DNA of 64,000 nt, taken from NCBI GenBank assembly GCA_963920575.1, contig OY986973.1, positions 9,768,607 through 9,832,606 of the forward strand, written 5' to 3'. The stretch's first letter is position 1. Each line of letters starts with the position of its first letter. The stretch is from Narthecium ossifragum (lineage: Eukaryota; Streptophyta; Magnoliopsida; Dioscoreales; Nartheciaceae). This document shows, one piece after another, positions 11,563 through 22,717 of this stretch. The position numbers were made by a program, and so were the translations under genes. The notes beneath the pieces are model-generated. The model saw nothing but the letters and a program-made list of their open reading frames with translations. It made no database searches and had not been told where the DNA came from.

Positions 11563-12120
11563 ATCTCCCCCTTTTTGATGATGGCAACCATTTTAATCGT
11601 AATGATAAAACCTCAATAGCTTTCCCTTAATCAATGCATCTATTTAAACACATAAAATGTGTTTTAGAGTGAAATCCTTTGATACAAACACACATAGAAT
11701 AAACTTTTCATAAAAAATTCAAAGATTTCGATTTTAAAATAAAACGTTAACCAAATAGCTTTAAAAATAATCACATAATCGCATTTCTCCCCCTTTGACA
11801 TCATCAAAAAGAAATAGTAGGGGGGAGAAGAATCACATAAAACTATCAAAAAAATATCATAAGAGAACCAATATAAGGTTTTAAAGTCAAAATTGAAGGT
11901 TGAGAATCTTCTAAAACATGATACCAAGTGAATATTAAAAGTCATTTGAAGATGAAAAATAATCAATTCTTCACAAAAAGAAGTTATCAATAAAGACTTT
12001 CTTCAACCATTTGAAGTTAAAGATAAAATAACTTTATAAAATGGAATAACAAGTTATAATGGAGGGAACATATATAAACAAAAATTAAAATATACCTCCA
12101 TTTCTTTTGATAGCAATTTG
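11563..12120 (-). other. SIRE-2 3' non-coding region
   Basis: AT-rich stretch between gag end and 3' LTR. It contains two pyrimidine boxes on the plus strand (TCTCCCCCTTTTTGATGATG at 11564 and CTCCCCCTTTGACATCATC near 11788), that is, two polypurine-tract-like motifs on the minus strand, a repetition known from SIRE elements. I see no gene here. Confidence 0.65.
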
Positions 12121-12733
12121 TTATCCACCATCAAATACCTTGAGCCTCCACTTGTCAATTTCATTTTCTTTATCTCCGAATGCAGTTAAACAAAATTTTG
12201 CAATTTCTTTTTCATCTTCGTCAGAGGTGGAGCTCAAGTTATTTTCCTCCCGAATAATCTCCTTGGCCTTTTTCTTCTTCTTTGAAGATTTCTTGAGCTT
12301 TGGACAATCGGATATGCAATGCCCAGGTTTTCTACACTCATAGCAAATAATCTTGTGCAAATAATCTTGTTCAAATAAGAAGAAGAGTTTGCTTTATCAC
12401 CTTTGGGAGTTTTCTTTCCTTGAAGTTTGAAGATCTTTCTAATTCTCCTTATAATCTTTTGCATCTCCTCGTCATCATCTTCATTACTTGAATCTGATGA
12501 ATCCTTGTATGTGGACTTGAGGGCAATAGTTTTCTTTTTCTTCCCCTCTTCATCATTGCTCCTCTCCAAATTCATCTCATATGTGATGAGAGAACCCATG
12601 AGCTCATCAAGTGACAGTTTTGATAAATCTTTCGCTTCTTCGATTGCCGTCACTTTGGGATCCCATAATTTAGGTAGACACCTAAGGATCTTTCTCACAA
12701 TCTTGTCATTAGTAAAGACTTTACCAAGAGAAC
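12121..12733 (-). pseudogene. SIRE-2 gag, C-terminal part
   Basis: Continues the gag N-terminus at 14462 after the solo LTR: SSLGKVFTNDKIVRKILRCLP, DPKVTAIEEAKDLSKLSLDE, an acidic SSNEDDDEEM stretch, and the zinc knuckle IICYECRKPGHCISDC (CX2CX4HX4C, about 12355-12310), ending at a stop near 12121. A perfect 14-bp tandem duplication at 12343-12370 within the codons before the knuckle shifts the reading frame. The same protein segment is found in SIRE-1 gag (26650-27120), confirming kinship. RNA-binding structural protein in life, broken here. Confidence 0.9.
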
Positions 12734-14461
12734 TGATGTGTTGTCGCAGGCACTCAAAAATAAATCCAATACTCTTCAAAACAAATGTAGTAGTGCGAGT
12801 ACGAGTCGATCCCACGAAGAGTGTTTAGCCTAGTTTTGTGCTTAGTGAACAAAGATAGGGGGGTTTTTAAACGAGAGGAAAACAGTAAAGAAATAATCTA
12901 AAACGAAGAAACAAATTGAATCAAGAGAACAAACCTTGGTCTGAGTCAACATCCACCATCGGAATCCAACAACTGATCATAGATGCAAGTATCAATCAAT
13001 TCATACAATGAATATTCACCGTTCGAATTAAATTCGAATCTCTCCTCGATCATAGTTAATTAGAAACAAGCGATCTAATCAACCCTAACTACTAGACAAC
13101 CTAAGACAAGCGCTGTAGATTTAATCTAGTAGCAGCGTTAAGAATAGGGAGATCGATGAAGCTAAACAAAACAAGCACAAGCGGTTGCATTTAATCTAGT
13201 TGAATATTCTTCCTAAGATCTAACAAGATCTGATCAGCAGTAAATTATTAGATCCTAGTTGCTTCGCAGATTAGAGGGATCAAACAATTCCGGATTTGAT
13301 ATCCAACCTAGCAGTAGATCGCAATGAATAATAAACTAGTAGCGCTCCTAGCAATTAGACAAGACAATCATGAAGATTTAATCACAGAAGAACATCCAAT
13401 ACTCATGTATAAACTGAACAATAAAAATAGATTAGATCTCACAGTTTCATTGATTCCGAGGTTTCAGTCTCCTCGACCAAAGATCAATATTTAGCCACGC
13501 AGGGCCATCGAGAACAATCCTCAAAAGATTCCAATAAACAAGATGAAACCTAGAAAAAATATAAAGGAGGAGAAAGAGCAGCCAAAAGTGTCCAAGAATC
13601 CCCCCTCAAACCCTAGAAAGAGTCCTATTTATAGCCTCAATTGTATCCACCCTCGGATTAGATCACAATCGTTGATTTTTGTTACTGGGAAAGTCCGATC
13701 GATCGGACCTTGGATGCTGGATCGATCGGTCTCATTAAAATCTTCAACTTCTATTCACGCCCGAGCCCGATCGATCGGACTAAGGGAGTCGGATCGATCG
13801 ATTTCGTAAAAATCCTTCGTCTATGGCTCTTCCCGAGTTCGATCGATGGTCCGATCGATCGAACTGTGTTCCTCTAAAAAGCATACGTTCTGTCACCCTT
13901 TAATTCCCAAGTCCGATCGATCGAATTATGAGTGTTGGATCGATCGGTTGAGTAAAAATCCGTAGTTTTTGACTTTTTCCGAGTCCGATCGATCGGACCA
14001 TTGGTGTCGGATCGATTGGACCCCATAGGAGCGATGGAGGGATCGATCGGATGCGTTGTGGCTGAAAAACACATGTTCTGTCACGTTTTTGCGTGGTCCG
14101 ATCGATCGGCGGATCGCTCGGACTTCCAGCTTATTTTCCTTTCTGCCATTCAGACTGCGCATCGGTATTGAAATTGCCGTAACTTCCTCTAGGAAACTCG
14201 GAATCACAAACCGTAAAATTCTCCAGAATCTAGACTTCAAGAGCTTTCCAACCATGTATGGCACATCCTCTGGTTCTTCATGAGAAGGTACAGATAAATC
14301 TTTAAAGTTGATCCATGCACTCTTTTCAGCTTCTTTTCGACTTAAGGGCTTCAATTGCATCCTAAATCAAAATATAAGAATAATGAGTGTATTTAGGAAC
14401 TAAATAAGCACAGGAGACTAAGTATTAAGGGATAAAAATATAACATTATGCATTCTCATCA
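12734..14461 (-). repeat. Solo LTR of the Athila-C family inserted in SIRE-2 gag
   Basis: 1728 bp, plus-strand ends TGATGTGTTG and TTCTCATCA, with a perfect 5-bp target duplication AGAAC (12729-12733 and 14462-14466). It splits gag codons that rejoin across it. Its central part (13560-14290) is closely similar to 59240-59930 of the solo LTR at 58326-60127, including the palindrome array, TATA box and the GCATGGATCAAC-like end. Short open frames inside (13543-13809, 13926-14360) are shadows of the array. Solo LTRs arise by recombination between the two LTRs of an element. Confidence 0.92.
13626..14130 (-). promoter_or_regulatory. Athila-C solo LTR U3 module: class III palindrome array plus TATA box
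   Basis: Between 13693 and 14130 the octamer GATCGATC recurs many times, mostly with CC/GG arms; GTCCGATCGATCGGAC at 13693-13708 is a perfect 16-bp palindrome. On the minus strand the array is followed after about 60 bp by TATAAATA (rc of 13626-13633) in GGCTATAAATAGGACTC. An equivalent layout is at 59269-59772. Confidence 0.62.
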
Positions 14462-14932
14462 AGAACCAAGAACATTAATAATATTGGTAAAGCAAGTAAA
14501 CATTTCACTTATATTGGCATCATCCTTCATAGAAAATAACTCATAACCATTAACAAGCATACTAATTTTGGTCTCTTTGACTCGGCTAGTACCCTCATAA
14601 GTGACTTCAAGTTTATCCCATATCTCTTTAGCTGATTTACATGCCGAAATTCTATTAAACTCATTTTAGCTAAGGGCACAAAATAGAAAACTTTTAGCTT
14701 TGGCATTCACTTGAAGTCTTCTAAAATCATTTGGGGTATACTCACTCTTAGCTTTTGGGACTTTTTTCCCCTCACTAATCTTTATAGGAGTGAAATCTCC
14801 ATCCTCAATAGTCATCCATGCTTCATAATCCATGGATTTTATGAAAATTTCTATCTTAGTCTTCCAATAGGTGTAATTTAAACCATCGAAGTAAGGGTGC
14901 CTATTGGTAGATTGTCCCTCTTTGATTTTCAT
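14462..14932 (-). pseudogene. SIRE-2 gag, N-terminal part
   Basis: Starts MKIKEGQSTNRHPYFDGLNY at 14932, about 65 nt after the 5' LTR, and runs through YWKTKIEIFIKSMDYEAW and AKAKSFLFCALS to a TAG at about 14666, where the frame otherwise continues (EFNRI, KEIWDKLEVTYEGTSR, SEMFTCFTNI) up to the solo LTR at 14461. This is the UBN2/gag-type N-terminal domain of Copia elements and is closely similar to SIRE-1 residues at 26184-26640. Confidence 0.9.
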
Positions 14933-14996
14933 CTCGATTTAGGATCATCTAAGGGTTGTTGCACTACTAAAATAGAGACCCAACTCTGATATCAAT

Positions 14997-15942
14997 TGAA
15001 GGTCTAATAAGGGGTTGATCTTAGGCCTTATAAAAGAAAATCAAAGATGGAAACCTAGAGAGGTGGAGTCTAATAAAATCATATGCTTGTAAATGAAAAG
15101 AGCATAAATTAAAGCAAGCAAATGAAAGATACAAAAGATGAGTTTAGAGAGATATCAACAAAAATTTATAGTGGTTCGGCCAACATTGCCTACGTCCACT
15201 TCACTCAAAAGTCCTCCTTGAGGTTCCACTACTTGTAAGACCTTTACAAGCTTTCCACTAAGCTTACGGGTGCTTGCCAACCTTACAATCTCTCTCAACC
15301 ACTGTTGGATCTCTTTCTCTCAAAGTCTACTTCACAACTTGAAGTAGTTTTATAAAATTAAGCTCACAACTAAAGAGAATAAACTTCCTACAAATATTTC
15401 CCAATGATCCCTTAGCTCCCCCTAAGTTTCTTACAAGTTTGCTGCATCTCTCCTTTTATAGCTGAGCTCCAAAACCCTTCAAATAACCTTCCAATGGCTA
15501 TTTTTACCTTCTCCAATGGCTCTTTAATGACTCTATTTCTGACTGGCGGTCGACCGTTGTATCGTCAGCCAGATCGACTGTCGTATACAAAATATGGCCT
15601 TGTCATTCATCCAGGTTTCACGGTTGATCCATGCATCATCCGTCAATCTTCACGGTCGACCGCCGCATCATTCCCGAGCCTCTATCATAAAAATGACACT
15701 CAATGGTCGATGTACCGATCGACTGCCTCTCTTCTATGGTCCGCGGTCGATCCACCGATCGACCGCTGCATCATCAAGTATGGTCTGCGGTCGATCCACC
15801 GATCGACCGCCGTATCATCCGCGAACACAAAAAGTTATACATATGAAATTTAAAGCTTCCTTTTTAAGGGATATTAACATTCAAACTTAAGTTTTATCAT
15901 CATACATAATTTGACATCATCAAAACAATACTAGGACTAACA
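14997..15942 (-). repeat. 5' LTR of SIRE-2, 946 bp
   Basis: Ends TGAAGGTC and GGACTAACA on the plus strand. On the minus strand it is followed at 14996 by ATTGATATCAGAGTTGG, a mutated TTGGTATCAGAGC Met-tRNA PBS. The U3 carries class I palindromes at 15545-15830 upstream of a TATA box CTATAAAAGG (rc of 15451-15461). Confidence 0.93.
15451..15830 (-). promoter_or_regulatory. SIRE-2 5' LTR U3 module: class I palindrome array plus TATA box
   Basis: GGTCGACCG/CGGTCGATC half sites at 15545-15830, with pairs such as GGTCGATCCACCGATCGACC (15746 and 15790 areas). The array ends about 85 bp upstream of the minus-strand TATA box. Compared with 11161-11450, individual CpGs have changed but the paired layout is kept. 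Confidence 0.6.
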
Positions 15943-16518
15943 CTTTTGCAATTCTTTCTTGGTATTTGGGGGTTTGGCATCTATAATTGATCTTGCTTTG
16001 TTTTTGTCTAGTTCAATGTCACGTTTGTGGACGAGGAAACCATGGAAATTTCCTGCTTGTACTCCAAATGCGCATTTCAATGGATTTAGTTTCAACTTGT
16101 ATTCTCTCATTCTTTCCAAAGCTTTAATTAATTGGTTAAAATGATCGGTCATAATAGGTGACTTAATCACAATATCGTCGACATAAACTTCTATAAATTG
16201 GCCGATCATATCATGAAAGATCATGTTCATCGCTCGCTGCGGTGGTAAGTAGCACCAGCGGCTTTTAGTTCAAAAGGCATAACTACCCATTCATAACTTC
16301 CAAGTGCCCATGGACATCTAAATGTTGTTTTATGGACGTCATTCTCGGCGATGTATATTTGATTATAACCCGAATAACCATCCATAAAAGAATAAATCTC
16401 ATGTTCAGTAGTTGAATCGACCAAATTATCAACTGATGGCATATGGTATTCATCTTTTGGTGTTGCCAAATTCAAATTTCTAAAATCAACACATACCCTA
16501 GGTTTGCCATTCTTTTTC
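15943..16518 (-). pseudogene. Tat-lineage reverse transcriptase, fragment
   Basis: Two overlapping minus-strand frames read KNGKPRVCVDFRNLNLATPK (from 16518), MPSVDNLVD, SFMDGYSGYNQIY, CPWALGSYEWVVMPF, then MNMIFHDMIGQFIEVYVDDIVIKS with catalytic YVDD (about 16180), CAFGVQAGNFHGFLVH and TKKELQK at the SIRE-2 boundary. Wording is typical of Tat/Ogre RT. A shift near 16228 breaks it. Upstream Gag and protease are missing: the 5' side is cut by the Tekay-B LTR at 16519. Confidence 0.9.
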
Positions 16519-16999
16519 TGTTACACCCCGACCCAGAAAACCCGTCCGGGCCGAGACGTAAGGAACCTAAACCTATTCAATCATCTCTAATGCATTTATA
16601 TAATGATTTCCAAATCTAATTTGAACAATCTGGTCCTCCAATTCATAACAAAATCAGCAGAGTCTCTTTTATAATTATAGCACATGAAACCTGTACATTT
16701 TACAATTTCAACTTGAACAATATCACAATTGTAAGTAACTAATTATTACATTTCTCAAATGTCTACATTAAAGAATATTACAAATTTTCTCGAATACAAT
16801 TGGATTAAGAATCATATAATTTTGTCCTCAAATACATCAGATTATACATCAACTTATACATCACAATATAAAACTGTAAGGAAGCTGTTAAAGACACCTC
16901 GAAGCTTCAAGTCCTCGATCGCCTCGACATGCCGCACCATCTTCTAGAAGAACACCTAAAAGAAGGAACTGCATCGACCTGCATGTCCGATGCAGCCCA

Positions 17000-19139
17000 T
17001 GTCACGCCCCGATCCGCGAAAGCCCAACCGGGCCGGGCGACGCGAACCGGAACCTAACGAAACACGAAAAATTTGGCGAGGGTTCTCTCTAACCTATTGG
17101 TCTCCCTAGCAATTCACCAAATCAACACCCTCAATTTAAAAGACAAAAATTTAACAAGCCTTGAACCTCAGATAAAAAAGCTCAAGTGAATTTAATATAC
17201 ATATCCTCCGAGAGGGGTAGATTCAAATACAACATTGCTCCCGTAGGAGACTAACTAACATAGGTCTAAAGCTGTAAAAGATCGCCACCTCTCAAACTCC
17301 ACCTGGCGCCGCCATACTGCCGACCAACTACCCGGTAGGGGCCACCGAAGAGGAGCTAATGCCGGCACCTGCAAAACGCAGCCTGGGTAGGAGTGAGCAA
17401 CTAAGCTCAGCAGGGAAACTACACTACGACACACAGAAGGAAGAGGGAAACACAACAGTGTCGCCCTCAAGTAAGACCTGGGTGTATACAGAGGTCCCAT
17501 AACCCCACCGCGTCCCTAAGGCCCACGATCATGGTCTTCCAGAAAAACTGGTCACATGTCAGGTCACACTCATTAAGCGAGAACTAACACTGCTAGCCCA
17601 CAAGCAGGGAACGACACTGCAGGCGAAAAATGACACCGCTGAGTAGGAAACCCCTCTACTCAAGGGTCAACACAGTGGGACACCGGCTACACCTCAGCAT
17701 CCGACTCGAGGTCGACACGACCTCTACAATCATCAAGCTACAGGTGTACCAGTCATCTAAGCCTATCACCAAGTCCGATTGGACACCACAATTCAAATAT
17801 GATCCAAACTACCCAACCCCGGTCCTAGGGCTAAATCCGAGCTTCCAGCCTCGGGACGGCGACCCACAGATCGCCCACGCCCTAACCATGTAACTAATGC
17901 ACAACAGAGATGCATGTGATGAACATACACATATAAACAGTTAAGGCATGCAGTAGTATGTGATGATAGCATCACACGGTCTGGGCTCAGCACACTGCCG
18001 GCCCGGGGTGGTGAACAGTTATTAAAGGTTTGGAACTGATGCAGTGGTACACCACCAACTGCCAACCAGTTCACCAGCAACCTGCATCGGGAAGCAGCCC
18101 AGCAAACAACAGAGACAAACCACGCATGTAAAAGCCCTCGACGCATGCCGGCATGCAGGGCTAAGGAAAGCTGTAGGGCCACTCGCCCGCTTATCGAAGA
18201 TCGATCATCAGTGCGACAGAGAACATCCTTCTATATCATGCCAAGGATGATCGATCCTTCCTCTCAGAAAGATCGATCATCCTCGCGATAGAGGACATCC
18301 TCTTTGCCGCGCCAAGGAAGATCGATCCTCCTCACGACAAGGGGGATCCCATGCTACCCAAGGCACACGATCGATCATCTCCAATCAGATGATCGATCCT
18401 TCATCGGGTTCAGTATGACCAACAAGAAGGATAGATCTTTCACCAAGAAAGATCGATCTTGTTGGGTTCTCCGGCGAACCTCCAGCGAGAAATACCGTCG
18501 GAAAACTCTACCAAATCCCACAAAACCTTGGGATCTGGTAGTACGAAGGACCACGAGTTCAAAACCGGTGGAAATACTACAAACTAGCATGTATTCATCA
18601 AGATCTAAGCAAAATAAGTTTCAATCAAACTCAAACTCACAAAACCGGAAAAGAATCATAGGTAGGATCCCTACCTAGGCAATAGCTGCTTCAATCCCAG
18701 CTGCTAGGCCTTGGATCGTCCCAAATCTCTCCAAAATCTGGCGGCTCTGAGCTCAAGAACGCGGATTTCATAAGGGATTCAAGGAAGAGGGTTACGTCCG
18801 TTTTATAGACAAACGAACTGACCTATGAAAGATTGATCCTTCTCTGAGGGAATATTGATCCTTCATGACGATCACACCTTGACTTTCTGGCATCAAAAGA
18901 TCGATCTTTTAGCAAAAAAAGATCGATCCTTCATGTGTAGAAAGCTAGACTTGGGCTAAACTTAAGCCCAAGCCCGGATCTTTCGATCCCGGGTCCACCT
19001 AACCTTTCTAATCAAACACTAACATAAACATGGTCAGTGTGTGCACACGCAGGTGTGGAACAAACCAATAAGGCACAATTTACCAAATTGCCCTTGCGGT
19101 CTACAACGAGCCAAAGGGGTTGAGGGACATGTCCTCACA
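17000..19139 (-). repeat. Solo Tekay-type LTR, 2140 bp
   Basis: Plus-strand ends TGTCACGCCCCGATCCGCGA (17000) and GTCCTCACA (19139). Flanks GCCCA (16995-16999) and ACCCA (19140-19144) look like a 5-bp target duplication with one change. It is inserted in the matching part of a related LTR. It aligns along its length with Tekay-A 5749-7958 and with the split LTR at 24538-60481. Open frames at 17255-17500, 17793-18182 and 18304-18678 have no recognisable protein. Confidence 0.88.
18190..18945 (-). promoter_or_regulatory. Class II palindrome arrays and TATA box in solo Tekay LTR
   Basis: Sites of the GATCGATC type with A/G-C/T arms (AGATCGATCT, GGATCGATCC) lie at 18832-18945, about 25-30 bp upstream of a minus-strand TATA box TATAAAA (rc of 18801-18807). 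A second, denser set lies at 18190-18465, downstream of the TATA box and so probably transcribed. The corresponding TATA position in the LTR piece at 58123-58325 is mutated. Confidence 0.5.
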
Positions 19140-19395
19140 ACCCAGGTAGGGTGAGCAATAATGTCCAGTAGGGTTCTACTCTATGACACTCTCAAAGAAA
19201 GGATAAACTGCAACTCTATTGTCCTTCCCAAGTCTAAGGTGCCACTGGAGGCATCACACCTCGTCGATCCAGAATGGGCCCTTAAATAGGGTCACCCTCA
19301 CCCAAGCGGAGAAACAAGGAGGACAACCAACACGAGCCCGGACGCAGGGTCGGTGCATCGCCCTTGCACTCACTGACGGAGCTCTCACCATACAC

Positions 19396-20319
19396 TGATC
19401 GGTTGCAAACTCGTTGTTAAATCAGAAAAAAAAAACTCAATTAAAAATAGATTTTATAAACCCCTATTCAAAATACTAAACTATAAGGTAGAATAGTGAT
19501 GAAATACGAGGTCGAACCACAGGGAAAAACTTGATTTGAATAACGAAGGTGAAATTAAATCTCAAAACACTAATCCTAAAGCGAAAAAGGATTAATTTGG
19601 GTTTTAGAAACTTATTAATAAAAACTAATTAAGAAAGCGATGTAAAAAGATTGAAATATATTAATGAGAAAACCTAGGGATTACTCAATCCACTTTAGTT
19701 TTACTTTCTGTACTCTCGAGTTATCCTCTTGTTTTCTTATTTAGACATTATAGATTCACAGCTTCCTAAGCTTACATGAAAACCTAAAATAAGGTAAGTG
19801 TTTTTCAAAGGCATATTTTATCTTCGATTAGCATAGATTGCCTTCGGAGTAACCTGAGCACAACCTATCATCACTAAGCATAAAACATTGCATCGGTTAT
19901 TCACAAACCACATGAAAACTATCCTATGTGATAATATTCAGACTTATATGAAATATTTGGCGAATATTCTCCTAAACGTCGACGGACCAGTTTTCTAGCA
20001 GCTATATATCTTCATATTCTTCAAACTGATATTAATGTGTCAAGAATCTCACAAAGTGTTCAACATGAAAGTTGTACGTCTAGAAGGCTTCTAGAATTCC
20101 TCCAAATTTCAAGAATTTAAGATTTATCTGGAGAATTTGGTTAATTATTTTCAAACTAGCAGCAGAGCGGCGTAATTTCAACATATTAGTCTTTTTCTTT
20201 ATTTTTAAACTTGAATCTTCGTTAAACCTGAAATCAACTAACAAACTATTAAAAAAAACACTCTCGGGCTAACAAAGGTAAATTAAGGGGTTTAAGTATG
20301 AATATTTAGTGACTCATCA
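19396..20319 (-). repeat. Athila 3' LTR, 924 bp
   Basis: Plus-strand ends TGATCGGTTGC and AGTGACTCATCA; matches 45505-46898 over most of its length but lacks an internal segment of about 470 bp. PPT on the minus strand is GTAAGTTAGGGGGCG (20334-20320). Confidence 0.87.
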
Positions 20320-20869
20320 CGCCCCCTAACTTACACTTTGCTAGTACTCGAGCAAAGAAAAGATAAAAAGAAAGCAATAAATATAACTAGCCACTTTGGT
20401 AGGTCTCATGATTACACTTAGCATGTGCAACAAGCCTTTAAATGCATGGGTTACCCCAGTGGATGAGTTATAGTCTCCTGAGGGTTTTCAAGAAGGATAC
20501 CCACAAAAATCTATACATTCCCTTGAATATATCATCATAAATCAATTGTAATATTCATCAACTCTAATACCTGAAAATAGAAATATTATCCATGAATAAA
20601 TCTTTCTACTCATAGTCATATAAAAATATAGTAAATTAAAACATGTCACAATATATTTCCAATACTTCAACATATTTAATCATGATTAAAAATAACTTTA
20701 ACACTCATGTGTGTGAATGGGGTTCCACATGCTTCAGAGTATCAATCATATCTAAACAGTTCAACTATTCAAGACCACAATCCTATTCAAGTACATATTT
20801 TCCACTTATCACAAAGCAATCTCTGCTTTTATTTATTTTTCTTTTCCTTTCTTCTTTTTTTTTGCAAGA

Positions 20870-21015
20870 ATTTCAACTGTTTTACGCGAACAACACACCT
20901 TTTTAGGCACCTTGACCGGTTACTAACTTGAAACCCTTATTGCTTTTTAGGAATGTCAATTGTTTTACACGAACACCACGCTGGTTAGGCACACTGCCCG
21001 GTTACTATGTTGAAA
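20870..21015 (-). other. Paired Athila 3' box (copy in truncated element)
   Basis: On the minus strand, two tandem copies about 80 bp apart of AGTAACCGGG-x-GTGCCT-x-GTGTTCGTGTAAAACA (plus-strand cores ACCGGTTACT at 20915-20924 and CCGGTTACT at 20998-21006). The same pair is at 40125-40275 and, more diverged, at 56090-56250. It is not coding. Confidence 0.7.
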
Positions 21016-21996
21016 ATTCACTTTTTTATATTCAGATAATTGCATGTGTTCATGTATTTTCTATGGCATGATATAAAACTGTAAATCTATCATAGTATCA
21101 TGTTTAGAATCTAATCTCAACTCCTAAAAATATGAAAGTGGACATGTGCATTAGGATATATCAAGTTATCCTTAAATCATGGTAAAAGTGTTAAAGTATA
21201 GAAACAATATCATGCCTAGCAAAAATTTATTATCCCTTATATGGCATACAAGTCTCAGAATAATTCATAAAATAAATTTCTAAAACAAACATTTTTATCA
21301 AATCATATCATAATTTCATTCTTTTGACATAATTCAAGGGATGTGTAATATTTTGTTTTCTAAAAATAATAAGAATTAAATTCCTAGAATCTACCCTCAA
21401 CTTAAATGTAGTTGTCCCCAATTACACTAAGTCATAAAAATAAAGTAAGGAATAAAGGGTAGAGATCACCATAATATCGTGCCATGTATAGTCATCACGC
21501 TCATTAAGACCACCACACCGTCCACACAACGAAAACGTCGTCACTGAATAAAGTAATGTCTCTAGAAGATACTAAAAGAATATAATCATAAAAATCATCA
21601 TGTTATATGAGAGAGATATATATAAAGACTTAAGAATAACCCCTAATCGATCTATATAAGATTTGCATAATTCGCCCCTTAATGATTTCCCAAGGAACAC
21701 CTTCCATAAAAATACATTTCCAAATGATCAAATAGAATAGAATGAAAAATATAGCAAAAGAAAAGCTGAAACGTATAAAGGAACAGTTGGCAGAAGATTC
21801 TTTGTATGCATTGAGCATAAAACTTTGATGATCAATCATCTACATAAGTAAAAATATAAAATATAATCCAAAAGGAAAAATAAAAACTAACTACACTAGC
21901 ATCTCTACAGCAAACCATCTCACCATGAGAACATAAAACCTAGATAAGCAATCATCCACTAAAATAGTCCTAAAGAGACAAAGCCAGCAAAACTTC

Positions 21997-22447
21997 TCAT
22001 TCATTATCCTTCTCATCCTCGCTGTCTTCTTCCTCAGAATCATAGTCACTAAGCAGCGGGGTCGGTTGACGGTCAAGGTCATCCGATGCATATAGTAACT
22101 CAGGAGGCATCAGGAGAGCAAGGTAAAAAAAGGAACGTGGAGGCACTACAATCTTTGAACCGCCGGGACTCTCGAAAGATACCCCGGGATCAAGTTCTGG
22201 AGCATGCTGAATGTCATATATGATGCGGGCAAGCAAATCCATAGGAGGTAACGGCCCTAAGAACTCAACACCAGTAGGATAGGCATTAGAGGAATCAACA
22301 AGTGTAGCGGATTCAGAAATTACTCTAGGTGTAAAGGATAAGACCATTGGTGGCGATGGTGGTGTCGGGGAATCGGCAGTGCTCATCGAGTCATCGTCTG
22401 AGGAGAACCATGACGCATTGTTTCTGCGTCGGGTGCGATCGGTTGAT
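21997..22447 (-). pseudogene. Unrecognised acidic ORF in the truncated Athila internal region
   Basis: From the Met at 22447 the frame gives about 150 residues (MQSTDRTRRRNNASWFSSDD ...), Ser/Pro-rich at first, hydrophobic in the middle (FFYLALLMPPELLYAS), and very acidic at the end (SEEEDSEDEKDNE). The frame is open further upstream only because it reads into Tekay LTR DNA, so its true 5' end is lost. It lies where Athila elements can carry an env-like or other extra ORF, but I see no family motif, signal peptide or clear membrane segment. Confidence 0.35.
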
Positions 22448-22564
22448 TGCATTGTTGTTTTTGGACCCCAAGGGAAATTTGGCAAAATTGCGCCTTGTCG
22501 GTTGGTTTCACAGTACACACACAACATTGGATAGATACATGTAATTGATTAGACCCTTATGTGC

Positions 22565-22643
22565 TCTCTCGATCAGAAGATCGGAGCTCGATCGGGAACG
22601 ATCGAAACGGACGGTCGAGATCAATTCCATTTCTCTATAAATA
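22565..22643 (+). promoter_or_regulatory. U3 promoter of plus-strand Tekay LTR: GATC/TCGA sites plus TATA box
   Basis: Sites GATCAGAAGATC, GAGCTCGATC, ACGATCGAAAC lie at 22568-22612, about 25 bp upstream of TATAAATA at 22636-22643. The same layout is at 50567-50638 in the related LTR, where the TATA box reads TATATAAG. Confidence 0.6.
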
Positions 22644-22663
22644 CCCCCCTCTCCTTTTCTTCT

Positions 22664-22664
22664 T

Positions 22665-22714
<50 letters not shown>
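22664..22714. repeat. (TC)n microsatellite
   Basis: About 25 uninterrupted TC units just downstream of the LTR TATA box, within the probable transcribed leader. It explains the Ser/Leu and Arg/Glu repeat frames seen on either strand. Confidence 0.95.

Positions 22715-22717
<3 letters not shown>

Larger units (their letters stand above)
10598..15942 (-). mobile_element. SIRE-2: gag-only Ty1/Copia SIRE-type derivative
   Basis: Minus-strand LTRs 15942-14997 (5') and 11562-10598 (3'), both TGTTAGTCC...GACCTTCA, with perfect target duplication CTTTT at 10593-10597 and 15943-15947. The interior holds only gag (14932-12121, itself split by a solo LTR at 12734-14461) and about 560 bp of non-coding DNA ahead of the 3' LTR. 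Protease, integrase, RT and RNase H are absent, so it is either a deletion derivative or a gag-only non-autonomous family. It is inserted in the RT-RNase H linker of the Tat element. Confidence 0.92.
16519..19395 (-). repeat. Tekay-B LTR fragment interrupted by a solo Tekay LTR
   Basis: Starts TGTTACACCCCGACCCAGAA at 16519, the inverse of the LTR end found at 55110 (CTGGGTCGGGGTGTGACA), so this is the 3' end of a minus-strand LTR of the same family. The parts are 16519-16999 and 19140-19395; the second resumes with the conserved CCCAGGTAGGGTGAGCAATA stretch. It stops at 19395 where an Athila LTR begins, so the rest is lost. No coding sequence; 16759-16947 is an AT-rich shadow frame. Confidence 0.75.
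19396..22455 (-). mobile_element. Athila-lineage element, 3' half (minus strand), truncated
   Basis: 3' LTR at 19396-20319 plus about 2.1 kb of upstream internal DNA, ending abruptly against a plus-strand Tekay LTR near 22456. The internal part matches 39690-40788 of the non-autonomous Athila element in reverse orientation, including the pre-PPT sequence (GCTAGTACTCGAGCAAAG) and the paired box. TACAC at 19391-19395 would be one target-duplication copy; no partner survives. No gag or pol remains. Confidence 0.85.

Noticed and set aside
13680..14130. Regular GATCGATC repeats resembling a CRISPR-like array
   Set aside because: Spacing is irregular, there is no constant repeat of 20 or more bases, no cas genes, and the DNA is a plant LTR.
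17255..18678. Several 70-130 codon frames in the solo Tekay LTR
   Set aside because: Not conserved as frames in the homologous LTRs at 5749 and 24538-60481; no domain.
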